This document shows positions 1 to 10,165 of a stretch of 64,000 nt of DNA, piece after piece. The notes below the pieces were generated by a model, which was given only the letters and a program-made list of their open reading frames with translations, was not told the DNA's origin and made no database searches. The DNA comes from Oxytricha trifallax (taxonomy: Eukaryota; Ciliophora; Spirotrichea; Sporadotrichida; Oxytrichidae). The stretch is from the NCBI GenBank assembly GCA_000711775.1, contig ARYC01018434.1, positions 16,546 to 80,545 of the forward strand. The letters run 5' to 3'. Each line of letters begins with the position of its first letter. Position 1 is the first letter of the stretch. The translations under genes were made by a program, and so were the position numbers.

Positions 1-3000
1 TGCATATTAGCATGGTAGAATTTAAAGGCACTTTCTTTCCAAAACTAACTTTCATATAGTTAATGATGCGAGAATATTTCTCAATTTCACAAATACGTTG
101 AATTAAGGCATGTTGCATTTAAAAGAAAGAATGCTTGAATTTCAATCATTGACATCAGCATTATAATAAAATTCATTTAAAAATTAAAGCTGCATGGATA
201 TTCTCTTTTTTTCTGATTGTCAATGTCGATTATGGAAGCATTTTAAAAGATTCAATAGCTTTCAAGTTTTCAAAGATTGCTGACTTCATGTATGACCTTA
301 AAATGGTATAAGTTTCTTTCAAAGTAACAAGCATCAAAAGAATATCCTTGTCTAAAAAAGACTTTCGCTCTAAGACTTTTCATAAGGCACTTCCCATTCA
401 AAATGCCTTCGTTTCTTAAAATAAATACTTTACCAAGCACGAATATTTAGAAGATCACTTAACTCTTAAAGTAAAATTCATTGCGAGTTCAAATTATTTT
501 GCGCCTTTTAAAGCGAGATCTATAAGTTCATATAAAACGATCCTTATTAAGTAAGTAATAAAAACTGTAAGAAATTTGTGATTAAGTTTTCACTATAGAA
601 TTGTTCATTATAAAGAATTGAATACCTTCTCTTCACAAGCCATGAAAATGCAAACAGAAAATAATGTAGGGGAATTAAATTCAAATAAGCTGTAATGATT
701 CATTTACGCCGAAACTTAGTTTAAGCTTCGGATTATGGTGATTGCAGACTGTAACCATTTCGAAAAAAAAAGACATCAACATTACTTTTATTGATAGCTC
801 ATTTTAGTAAGAAAAATATGGACTCGCATCGAGCTGAAGCTTTATAGATTATTTCGCTCTCTATAATATTTTGTGTTAAAGCAATCCAATTCTTCACTTG
901 AATCATTTATAGACAAATATAGTGTCTTTTGTTTATAACAAACTTTCTTGTTCCTCGTTCTTTCTAACATTACTTGCCTTATCTCATTTTATAAGTATTC
1001 CACTTGTTAACTGATTCTGTCAAAGGCATTTGAATATTCTTTCTCGATCTATGAATAAAAAGAAGACAAATACTTTGAAGAAGGCATTCAAGATTGGCAA
1101 CTGATCTTATCTCTTGTATAGATATCTAAAAAGTCAGCGAGCGAGTAAGCTAGGACTTATAAAACTAAATAAGTCATTTCCAAAATGAAAATCGTTTGAA
1201 CTATTTTTTATTAAACTCTCCCAGACGTAATACTTACTCTATTTCTGATGTTGCTTCTATTCTTTTTTGCATATTAGCATGGTAGAATTTAAAGGCACTT
1301 TCTTTCCAAAACTAACTTTCATATAGTTAATGATGCGAGAATATTTCTCAATTTCACAAATACGTTGAATTAAGGCATGTTGCATTTAAAAGAAGGAATG
1401 CTTGAATTTCAATCATTGACATCAGCATTATAATAAAATTCATTTAAAAATTAAAGCTGCATGGATATTCTCTTTTTTTCTGATTGTCAATGTCGATTAT
1501 GGAAGCATTTAAAAAGATTCAATAGCTTTCAAGTTTTCAAAGATTGCTGACTTCATGTATGACCTTAAAATGGTATAAGTTTCTTTCAAAGTTACAAGCA
1601 TCAAAAGAATATCCTTGTCTAAAAAAGACTTTCGCTCTAAGACTTTTCATAAGGCACTTCCCATTTAAAATGCCTTCGTTTCTTAAAATAAATACTTTAC
1701 CATGCACGAATATTTAGAAGATCACTTAACTCTTAAAGTAAAATTCATTGCGAGTTCAAATTATTTTGCGCCTTTTAAAGCGAGTTCTATAAGTTCATAT
1801 AAAACGATCCTTATTAAGTAAGTAATAAAAACTGTAAGAAATTTGTGATTAAGTTTTCACTATAGAATTGTTCATTATAAAGAATTGAATACCTTCTCTT
1901 CACAAGCCATGAAAATGCAAACAGAAAATAATGTAGGGGAATTAAATTCAAATAAGCTGTAATGATTCATTTACGCCGAAACTTAGTTTAAGCTTCGGAT
2001 TATGGTGATTGCAGACTGTAACCATTTCGAAAAAAAAAGACATCAACATTACTTTTATTGATAGCTCATTTTAGTAAGAAAAATATGGACTCGCATCGAG
2101 CTGAAGCTTTATAGATTATTTCGCTCTCTATAATATTTTGTGTTAAAGCAATCCAATTCTTCACTTGAATCATTTATAGACAAATATAGTGTCTTTTGTT
2201 TATAACAAACTTTCTTGTTCCTCGTTCTTTCTAACATTACTTGCCTTATCTCATTTTATAAGTATTCCACTTGTTAACTGATTCTGTCAAAGGCATTTGA
2301 ATATTCTTTCTCGATCTATGAATAAAAAGAAGACAAATACTTTGAAGAAGGCATTCAAGATTGGCAACTGATCTTATCTCTTGTATAGATATCTAAAAAG
2401 TCAGCGAGCGAGTAAGCTAGGACTTATAAACTTAAATAAGTCATTTCCAAAATGAAAATCGTTTGAACTATTTTTTATTAAACTCTCCCAGACGTAATAC
2501 TTACTCTATTTCTGATGTTCCTTCTATTCTTTTTTGCATATTAGCATGGTAGAAGTTAAAGGCACTTTCTTTCCAAAACTAACTTTCATATAGTTAATGA
2601 TGCGAGAATATTTCTCAATTTCACAAATACGTTGAATTAAGGCATGTTGCATTTAAAAGAAGGAATGCTTGAATTTCAATCATTGACATCAGCATTATAG
2701 TAAAATTCATTTAAAAATTAAAGCTGCATGGATATTCTCTTTTTTTTCTGATTGTCAATGTCGATTATGGAAGCATTTAAAAAGATTCTATAGCTTTCAA
2801 GTTTTCAAAGATTGCTGACTTCATGTATGACCTTAAAATGGTATAAGTTTCTTTCAAAGTAACAAGCATCAAAAGAATATCCTTGTCTAAAAAAGACTTT
2901 CGCTCTAAGATTTTTCATAAGGCACTTCCCATTTAAAATGCCTTCGTTTCTTAAAATAAATACTTTACCATGCACGAATATTTAGAAGATCACTTAACTC

Positions 3001-4905
3001 TTAAAGTAAAATTCATTGCGAGTTCAAATTATTTTGCGCCTTTTAAAGCGAGTTCTATAAGTTCATATAAAACGATCCTTATTAAGTAAGTAATAAAAAC
3101 TGTAAGAAATTTGTGATTAAGTTTTCACTATAGAATTGTTCATTATAAAGAATTGAATACCTTCTCTTCACTAGCCATGAAAATGCAAACAGTAAATAAT
3201 GTAGGGGAATTAAATTCAAATAGTGTCTTACAATTTATTTTAGCCGAAACTTAGCCAATGCTTATATGTATAGTCGGTTCTAACTTTAACCTTACAAAAA
3301 AGAAAGCAAATAACCTAACTTTTCGATCACTCATTTTAGCAAGAAAATCATTGGCTGGCATTTTTTAGATGCATTTTATAAGTAGTTTTGCTTTCTATTA
3401 TCATTAGGATCCAATTGAGGTATTGAAACAATGCAATTCCTGACTTGAATCTTTTAGATACAAATATAATATCTTTTTAATAACCGTATTTTCTTTTTCT
3501 CTCTTTGATCACTTGTTTTCTTATTTTATTTCAAAGGTATTTCACTGATTAACATATTCTTTCAAAGGCGCTTTGAAATTTTTTCTCAATCAATGTATGA
3601 AAGATAGAGAAATACGTTGAAGAAGTCTTTCAAGATGGTTACAAATCTTATCTCCTAGAAAGTCAGCTAGCGAGGACTTATAACCTTAGCGACGCCATTT
3701 CCAAAATGAAAATCGTTTAAACTACTTTTGTATTGAACTCTCCCTTACAACTTACTCTATTTCTGCTGATGCTACTTTAATTGTTTGCTTATTTGTAGTG
3801 TAGAAGTTAAAGGGTCTTTCTTTCCATAACTAGCTTTCATATAGTTAATGATGCAAGTATATTTCTTTCCTATATAAATACGAGGAGATAAGACTTTTAC
3901 ATACTGCCTTTAAACAAGGAATGATTTATTCTTCAATCATTAGCTTCGACATCAAGGTACAATAGTTTGAAGATTAATGCTGCAAATACACTCTCTTTGC
4001 CTCTAATTGGCAAAGTGTCAATTATGGGAGTGCGTTAATAAAAGATTAAATATTCAATAGCTTTCAAGTTTTCAAAATAATGCTGAATTAACTTATAACC
4101 TGAAGATGGTATAGATTTTCTATAAATGTTTTAACCATCGATAGAATATTCTTGACTTTAAATTAGACTTTCTCTTTAAGATTTTTCACCAGGTTCTTGA
4201 CATATATGAAAAACATTTTTTTCACCATATACTTACCAAGCGCGAGTATTAAGCAATATCACTTTAAGAATTTTGTCATTTTGATTTTACTTACAAATTG
4301 TTCAATTGGGTGAATCGCTATCTTCTTGTCAATAGCGAAGAAAATGCAAAGATAAACAAATGTAGGGGAATTAAATTCAATGAGACTCCTTTAATTTATT
4401 TTAGCCGAAACTAAGTCAAAGTTTAGAAATATAGTGGTCGAAGATTATAACCTTTACGAAAAAAAATATAAATCAACATATCTTCTCGATTGCTAATTTC
4501 AGTCAGAAAAGTATTGGCTGGCATCGTGTTGAGCCTTATAGAGAGTATTACTCTCTATAATCATGAGGCATTAATTGAGGTATTAAAGCAATCCAAGATT
4601 TGACTTGAATAACTTAAATAGTAATAAAGTCTCTTTTGTAAAACAAACCTGATGTCCTTCGTTCTCTAGCAATAATTGCCCTATCTTATTTAAAAAGTTC
4701 TTCACTTATTAAATGTTTCTTTCAAGGGCGCTTTCAAAATTATTTCTAAATCAGTGTGTGAAAAAAGACATTCAAGATTGGTGGCATAACTTATCTTGTA
4801 AAAAAAATTTAGAAAGTCGCAAGCGAATACTTATACCAGCCTTATTTACGTCATGTCCAAAATGAAAATCGTTGGAATTACTTTTCTATTGAACTTTTTC
4901 ATATT
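1..4905 (+). repeat. Left tandem array of ~1.27-kb satellite, about 3.9 units
   Basis: The segment starting TGCATATTAGCATGG at 1 recurs at 1268 and 2535 (period 1267) and, diverged, at 3786. Units 1-1267 and 1268-2534 and the first half of the third are almost identical (type A). From about 3220 the sequence switches to a diverged type B, which is the type that forms the right-hand array in the opposite orientation. The array ends in AT-rich DNA after about 4905. No unit has a convincing reading frame on either strand, even with TGA as the only stop. This is best read as germline satellite DNA. Confidence 0.95.
665..684 (+). repeat. Invariant 20-bp core of the satellite unit
   Basis: TGTAGGGGAATTAAATTCAA is unchanged at 665, 1932, 3200 and 4361 in the left array, although the surrounding type A and type B sequences differ widely. 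In the right array it appears as its reverse complement (for example 50152-50171) in most units; a few units (57.8, 59.1, 60.4 and 61.7 kb) have lost one C of the CCCC run. The role is unknown; it could be a protein-binding or transcription site, or a recently homogenised patch. Confidence 0.7.
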
Positions 4906-5224
4906 GTCATTTTAATATAAAAAAATTATAGCTTTAATTTATTATTATAAAATATGATTTAATATTTTATTAATCATTCTTAAAGAGTCTATTATATGTT
5001 AAATAATGAATTCAATAGATTTTTTTAATAGGTTTTAAAGGTATTATATATATGAATTTTATAAGAATATTTTTTAAATAATCTTAATCCTAAAATTATT
5101 TAATTAATTTAAATACATAATATCTCCATAAAATAAAGGTAATTTAATAAAATAAAATGTTTTATAATTTAACATAATTTTTTTAATTTATTTTTTCATA
5201 TAATATTACATTTTTTTTCAGGGT
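4906..5224. other. AT-rich junction, no gene seen
   Basis: Very AT-rich DNA between the end of the satellite and the TBE-C relic. I see no coding signal, repeat family or structured element. Confidence 0.6.
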
Positions 5225-5925
5225 CATTCTCTCTCGGTTGTTCTTCGATCTTATTTCTTCTATGTCCTAATAAAGCTAGTATAAATGATGATTTTTTATA
5301 AACCAGTTTAATTGCTATTCTCTCTAAGGATTGCCTGTGTATTTATCTTGAATTCTTTTCATATGCTTTTGTATTACTATGCTTCTATTACCTAGACCTC
5401 TATTTGAAAGTATTGAAGACAAGCACAGCCTCTTCAGCATGTATAAACTTTATGTTATTCTTATAAATTCTCTGCATTTAATTATAAATATAATTTAAGT
5501 TATTGTTGTAAAATGGCATGGTTAAAAAAATTTCTCTTTTGACACGAGTTACACCTTTGTAACTTATACCATTTCTTTTATTAATGTTAGCAACATACTA
5601 TGCAGAGATCTTCAAGTCAAGGAACTGGGTTGAAATAAAATAACTCGATTGTCAAGAGAGAGTAGGGCGAATACTTCAAAAAATTGTTCATTGATATGAA
5701 AGTCTTTATGCTTTTATAGGATCTTTGTCTTTCTCTTAGGCTTAGAATTCAGCTATTATTGCTTTAATTACACAGCTAATAAACTGTGAAAACGAACAGT
5801 TGATGGACTTCGCTATAAGAGCAGTGCAATAGACTTAAATTTAGGTTTGGTTTGATCTAATAACTTGTATGTGTTACATCCAAAGCTCATTTTAAACACT
5901 AATCTAAATACTCTTTATCATTAAT
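5225..5925 (-). pseudogene. TBE-C relic: transposase fragment, main part
   Basis: Read on the minus strand with TAA/TAG as Gln, this is a decayed copy of the TBE 42-kDa DDE transposase. Blocks match the TBE-A copy in order: STVRFHSLLA, then GISYKGVTRVKR, then NNLNYIYNQMQR, then NIKFIHAEEAV and FNTF. The first catalytic Asp of the HADEAV motif is Glu here. A 33-nt GT...AG segment (5741-5773) lies where the TBE-A gene has a 30-nt intron. Similarity fades toward 5225, and the catalytic DN and E blocks are not found. The N-terminal codons continue on the far side of TBE-A (10043-10077), showing that TBE-A inserted into this gene. Confidence 0.85.
5741..5773 (-). other. Putative 33-nt intron in the TBE-C transposase relic
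   Basis: On the minus strand the segment begins GTGTAATT and ends TCTAAG, and follows codons for LLA exactly where the 30-nt candidate intron of TBE-A follows LLA. Both lengths are multiples of three. The shared position in two diverged copies is the evidence; splicing itself is inferred. Confidence 0.55.
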
Positions 5926-6004
5926 CAAAACCCCAAAACCCCTTAGTGAGGTTTATAAGTGCTTTGATTTGTAGGGTATAGTTGGGGTCTTATTGGGGTT
6001 AGTA
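5926..6004 (+). repeat. TBE-A left terminal inverted repeat (~79 bp)
   Basis: Begins with CAAAACCCCAAAACCCC, runs to GGGGTTAGTA, and is repeated as the reverse complement at 9964-10042 with essentially no differences. Near-identity of the two ends suggests fairly recent insertion. Confidence 0.93.
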
Positions 6005-6027
6005 GAGAAATTAGGCCAATTTGCAAA

Positions 6028-7093
6028 ATGAGAAATAGAAATTAGCGAAATTTAGGGTCTATTTATGATGAGTAATATTTAGATTTACTGCTTAAGCTTA
6101 GGTATGGTACAAGTATTAATATAGACTAAGTCAAACCAGTAATGAATTATGCTGCTATAGCAAAGCTCCTGCGCAAGAGTGCCTCAACAGTTAGGTATCA
6201 TTGCTTGTTGGCTGTTTAGCATTATAATTCAGGCACTTGAAAGCATCCTGCAAGAAAATAAAAGTTCTCACAGCACCATATTGACTACCTCTGCGACTCG
6301 AAGACTTTAAAGTATTGGGCACACTTTCCACTAGACTACCGAGCTGTGATGTTTCATCGCAAGTTTCCTGACATGCGTATCTCTCCTTAAACTATAGCAA
6401 ACATTTATAGAAGAACTGGTATTACTTTCAAGACTGTCAACAGAGTGAAGAGAGTGATTGATTTTACAGTGCCATTTTATAGTAATAATTTAAACTATAT
6501 ATATGATTAAATGCAGAGAGCTATTACTAATAACATCAAGTTCATACACGCTGATGAAGCTGTGTTTACCTTCAACACCTTTATTAATAAGTCTTGGTAT
6601 AAGAAGTATGATAATATAGAAGTCTATGATTAAAAAGTGAAGGTAGTCACCCATGCAATTTTAGCTGGTATAGGTGAAGATTCAGGCCTAGAGAGTTATG
6701 ATATTCACCCTCGCTCTATTAAGCGAGAGTAGTATATAGAGTTTCCTACATAAGCTCAGAGAGAAGTATAGTAACCAAGAGATCATCCTGTTTGTTGATA
6801 ACCTCTCAGTTCATAAGACTAAGGAGTCTAAGAAAGCTTATGAAGAGCTAAACATAACTCCTGTATACAACGTTCCTTATAGCCCTTAATTTAATGGAAT
6901 TGAATTCTACTGGAGTTAAATCAAGACACACTACAAGAAGCTGCTGCTGTATCATCTTATGCATGACTTGCCCATCAATACAGTAGACTTAATTCAAAGC
7001 AGCTGTAAGAGAGTGAGCGTAGATAAAACAACAATCTGTGCGAGAGAGGGAAGAATGAATGTTTATAAATAAGTATTAGATATAAATGAATGA
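6028..7093 (+). CDS. TBE-A 42-kDa DDE transposase (one frameshift)
   Basis: Tc1/IS630-type transposase of TBEs, expected to cut and join germline DNA in the developing nucleus. The ATG at 6028 is supported because the TBE-B and TBE-C copies align from just after it (LKLRYG region). Removing a putative 30-nt intron (6214-6243) skips an in-frame TGA at 6238. A single extra C near 6745-6746, absent from TBE-B, then shifts the frame. With both corrected the protein is about 344 residues, ending at TGA 7091-7093. The catalytic residues are all present: HADEAV (Asp about 166), FVDNLSVH (Asp about 247) and NGIEFYW (Glu about 282), giving DD34E spacing. The frameshift could be real decay or an assembly error. 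Confidence 0.9.
6214..6243 (+). other. Putative 30-nt intron in TBE-A transposase
   Basis: Starts GTTTAGC and ends TTGAAAG, contains the only in-frame TGA before the true stop, and has length divisible by three. The TBE-C relic has a 33-nt GT...AG segment at the same codon position, which argues for a genuine intron rather than a nonsense mutation. Confidence 0.6.
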
Positions 7094-7099
7094 ATAAGT

Positions 7100-7890
7100 T
7101 CACATATTAAACTAACCCATAAAGGGGTTTGGATTCTCTTTCTTCTCCTCTTCTTATGGCTTGCTTGGGCCCATATTTCTTCTCTTAGTGCCAGCTCCTG
7201 CATCTATGTTCATTTCATCTGGTTTTTAGACCTCTTTATAAAGCCTCTTGCTCACCTCATAAATTGTCTACGACTTTCTTTCTCTGTGAACCTTTGCATG
7301 CTCTTTCATAAGATAAATACCAGTGCCAGATTTTCCTACAAAGTTATATGTCAAAGCTTACTCGAAAGATAAGGATGCTTCTTAAGTTCCTCTAGCCAAG
7401 CTGAGCTTATTAGAATGCCTTGCTTTTTCTAGTCTTCAGGAGAGATAGAATATCGTTTCTTATGTGCTTCTTCAATTATTTCTCCGAGATACTCCTCTTT
7501 TATTGTACCAAGAGCACCAAAGAAAAAGTTCCTCTCTGGTAGTTTATTAGAGAGTTGTTTCTTGGTAGGAAGGTAAACTACCACTTCCTCATCTTACATG
7601 GCATCCTCATAAAGATTAGTGACTGAAATCTCAGGGTAGTTTGGTATTTCTATCAACTTAATTTCAGTGTTTTTGAAGGCTTTCTTCTCATCACAGAGTA
7701 TCGCTCTTAGAAATGAGATTTTGGTACCTTCCATCGTCGGAAGGAATAATCCAACTGTTTAAGATGTCAATAGTCGTCAAGTTATCTTACCATGTAAAGT
7801 TAAATATCGATAGAGATCTTCCTTACTTCTGAATCTTGAGATCATTTCTTGAGCCTCGACTCTTTTCATTTGATCATTGAGTGATTCCAT
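7100..7890 (-). CDS. TBE-A 22-kDa-type protein with two short introns
   Basis: This is the TBE gene transcribed toward the transposase; its function is unknown. The ATG is at 7888-7890 and the TGA at 7100-7102. Excluding a 36-nt intron (7755-7790) and a 26-nt intron (7336-7361) leaves 729 nt, exactly 243 codons with one terminal stop. The TBE-B copy aligns through the blocks IPNYPEISVTNLYEDAM, LSNKLPE, RERKSQ and DAGA.TKRRN. The C-terminal region is rich in Lys, Arg and Glu. The stop lies 6 bp beyond the transposase stop, so the two genes converge. No known domain is recognised. The clean frame after removing both introns is strong support for this model. Confidence 0.88.
7336..7361 (-). other. 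26-nt intron in TBE-A 22-kDa gene
   Basis: On the minus strand it begins GTAAGCTTT and ends TTTGTAG. Removal joins the frame ending HPYLS to the frame reading KSGTGIYLMKE. TBE-B has a GTAAG...AAAG segment of exactly the same length at the same place (23671-23696). Confidence 0.75.
7755..7790 (-). other. 36-nt intron in TBE-A 22-kDa gene
   Basis: On the minus strand it begins GTAAGATAAC and ends TTAAACAG. It contains a stop if read through, and its removal restores the frame into TMEGTKISF. TBE-B has a same-length counterpart (23245-23280) whose terminal AG has become AA. Confidence 0.72.
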
Positions 7891-8370
7891 CTTTTGTTCC
7901 TCTTCCTATTATTGAATTTCAAATTATAATTTATAAACTTCTGGATCCTATTGTTTAAAAACTTACTATTAAATATGGGCATCTTATAGGAGGTCAACCC
8001 TGTAAAGATACGTGGAGAAAGTTCGCAGAAGCTGTAACAAACTTCAGAGATAGAGCTCCATTTTTATCAATTTAGTTCCATTAAATTAGTACTAAAATAG
8101 TTTAAATTTAACTAGTACCAGTACTAATCAGTTAAAGTTTAATTGGTACCAATTTAATAGTACCAAAACTTAATTAGTACCTAGTTTAATCAAGTGAGGT
8201 TTTAATGAAAAAGTTCCAATCTGGTTCAAAACTTAATTGGTACCAGTACCAACCTGAACTTTAACTGAGTTGATACCAGAATCAAAATTATTAAGAGTAA
8301 AATTACGAAAATTATACTTATAAACTGAGTATAAATATGAAGTCTTAGAGCTTAGATCAAACCATCATTA

Positions 8371-9903
8371 ATGCTGTTGCAACTCCTATATAGTCCAGAT
8401 ATAGCTATAGAGGTTTTAAGAGCTTTATAATAGAAACTTAAATTTGAATTTAAACATGGCGGTCAACTTAAATGTAGAGCGGCACTTTTAGGAGCAGGTC
8501 AATCAATGCTCAACTTTGGCTCCACTAAAAAGCCTGAAATCATTTATGTTGAGAGGGAGGTAGAGCTAAGAGCTCTTGAATTTGAAGCAGAGGTTTTTAT
8601 CATAGAAGTATTAAACCAGAGGGAGAGTGCAGAGATAGGGGTTTAAACTTAAATTGATTATGTTGAGGAGCTAAAAGAACAGCAACCAATCGAAAAGATA
8701 AAAACATATTAATGTGAAGACTGCTAGAATCATTTCTCAACTGAACAAAGCTTGAAGAGACACCTTAAAGAGGTACACTCTGGCAAAGCCAAGATCTATT
8801 TCAAGCATGAAAAGGTAGATGGTAGGTATTAGTGTACGACATGCATGAAATCATATACTCACTCAGCTAAAGTTAAAAGGCATATGCAAAAGCATCACCT
8901 CAGTGAGTTCTTGATTGAAGATTAAGAGACTAAAAAACTAGTGCCAGCTAAAAGAAAATCTAATACTCTTGAGTCATAAAGAGAGCAGCAAGAGAGACTC
9001 AAGAGACAGAAGCGATATGAATCGATGAACCAGCCAGCAGGTAATACAATTTTAGCATGCTTCTAAGCGAAGGCTATGAATATACCTGCATTAAATGCAG
9101 TTGATCTCAGCACTTGTATTGAAAACTACTTGAATATAAACGTGCCTGCAAAAGCAAAGCTCATAGTAGTTGATGAGTATGCATACAAGGTGTATCCATT
9201 CAGTTATCTTATTAAGAACCAACAGTATTAGAACGAGTTTGCAAATGAATACATGGTACTTAGAGAGGCCTAAAGAAAAGACTGCAAGAATTTGCTTAAG
9301 CTAAATGGTGTTATTTTAAGTTATGGTTTCATCGCATTAAGGCTAAAGAAATTTGAGATGACTCTGAGAGACTACCTATATCACAATAGATACCCTGATG
9401 ATTTAAACGATATACTCTCAGATATGATTCAGGGTGTTAAGGAGTTGCATGAACTTGGATATGTTCATAGAGATTTGAAGCCTGAAAACGTTATGCTAAA
9501 TCTCTGCCCTTTAGAAGTAGTGGTTATCGATTTCAATAGAGCTTTAAGATAGGAGATTGTCACTTTAGCACAGGTACTTGGTACTCCAGGTTACTTCCCA
9601 ATAAGAGAGAAGTGGACTAATGGTTCTGTTTAATGGGATGTTTGGGCAGTAGCAGCAATAATTTTAGAAAGTGACATGGAAAGTATGTCTTACTTTGGTA
9701 CAAAGCATGAAAAATAATCAATAAGCTTAGCTTAGAAGCATATAAAGTAAGAAGATGTCTGCGAAGAAATAAAAAGCATATTAGAGATGATAATCGTGAG
9801 AGCTCCTTCATATCCTAGATAATCCTTAGATGACATACTTGAGCCACTATAGAGAGCAAGATTCAAGAGATACAACAAAGACAAGCAGATTAAATTTGTT
9901 TGA
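8371..9903 (+). CDS. TBE-A 57-kDa zinc-finger/protein kinase
   Basis: A single 510-residue frame (TGA 9901-9903) under the ciliate code. Two C2H2 zinc fingers lie at residues 115-136 (C-x2-C-x12-H-x4-H) and 155-176. A protein-kinase domain follows: AYKVY with the ATP-anchoring Lys about 273, a Glu in the following helix (NEYMVLREA), the catalytic loop HRDLKPEN starting at about residue 366, and GTPGYFP with WDVWA further on. The metal-binding DFG is IDFN at about 387, so the Gly is replaced. The glycine-rich loop is not obvious. The pairing of DNA-binding fingers with a kinase is the known third gene of TBEs; its role in transposition is not established. The frame is intact, unlike the TBE-B copy. 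Confidence 0.93.
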
Positions 9904-9963
9904 ATTAAGTACTCTAATACTCATTAAATATTCATTAAATTCGCATAAAACCTGCGTTTTCTA

Positions 9964-10042
9964 TACTAACCCCAATAAGACCCCAACTATACCCTACAAA
10001 TCAAAGCACTTATAAACCTCACTAAGGGGTTTTGGGGTTTTG
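9964..10042 (-). repeat. TBE-A right terminal inverted repeat
   Basis: Reverse complement of 5926-6004, ending GGGGTTTTGGGGTTTTG at 10042, followed by the AAT target duplication. Confidence 0.93.
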
Positions 10043-10165
10043 AATATACTAAAAAATTAGTAATTTTTGTCATGCATTAAATTAATTACTCAACCTCTAA
10101 ACAAATTCCTTGTAAATTAGAGCAATAATAAACCGCATGATTTTTGGGGTTTGTGTGTGGTATAG
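10043..10165 (-). pseudogene. TBE-C relic: transposase start and terminal repeat remnant
   Basis: Minus-strand codons from an ATG at 10075-10077 read MHDKNYQFFSI up to the TBE-A target duplication and continue on the other side as DKEYLD, matching the start of the TBE-A transposase (GSIYDEQYLD). About 65-80 bp further out is TTTTTGGGGTTTG, a worn G4T4-like end at the distance expected for the relic's terminal repeat. The extent of the outer end is uncertain. Confidence 0.7.

Larger units (their letters stand above)
5926..10042 (+). mobile_element. TBE-A, nearly complete telomere-bearing element (4117 bp)
   Basis: The element starts CAAAACCCCAAAACCCC and ends with the inverted copy, so both ends carry C4A4 telomere-type repeats. 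It is flanked by a 3-bp duplication AAT (5923-5925 and 10043-10045), which fits the ANT target of TBEs. Its length and three-gene content (42-kDa transposase, 22-kDa protein on the opposite strand, 57-kDa zinc-finger/kinase) match the known TBE layout. It sits inside the transposase gene of an older TBE relic. Only the transposase shows a frameshift; the other two genes are open once introns are removed. Confidence 0.95.

Noticed and set aside
7300..7370. A conserved programmed frameshift in the TBE 22-kDa gene.
   Set aside because: A 26-nt GT...AG intron explains the frame change in both TBE-A and TBE-B without any special translation.
9617..10015. Short ORFs at 9617-9811 (minus) and 9830-10015 (plus).
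   Set aside because: They overlap the C-terminal part of the TBE-A kinase gene and its terminal repeat in other frames.
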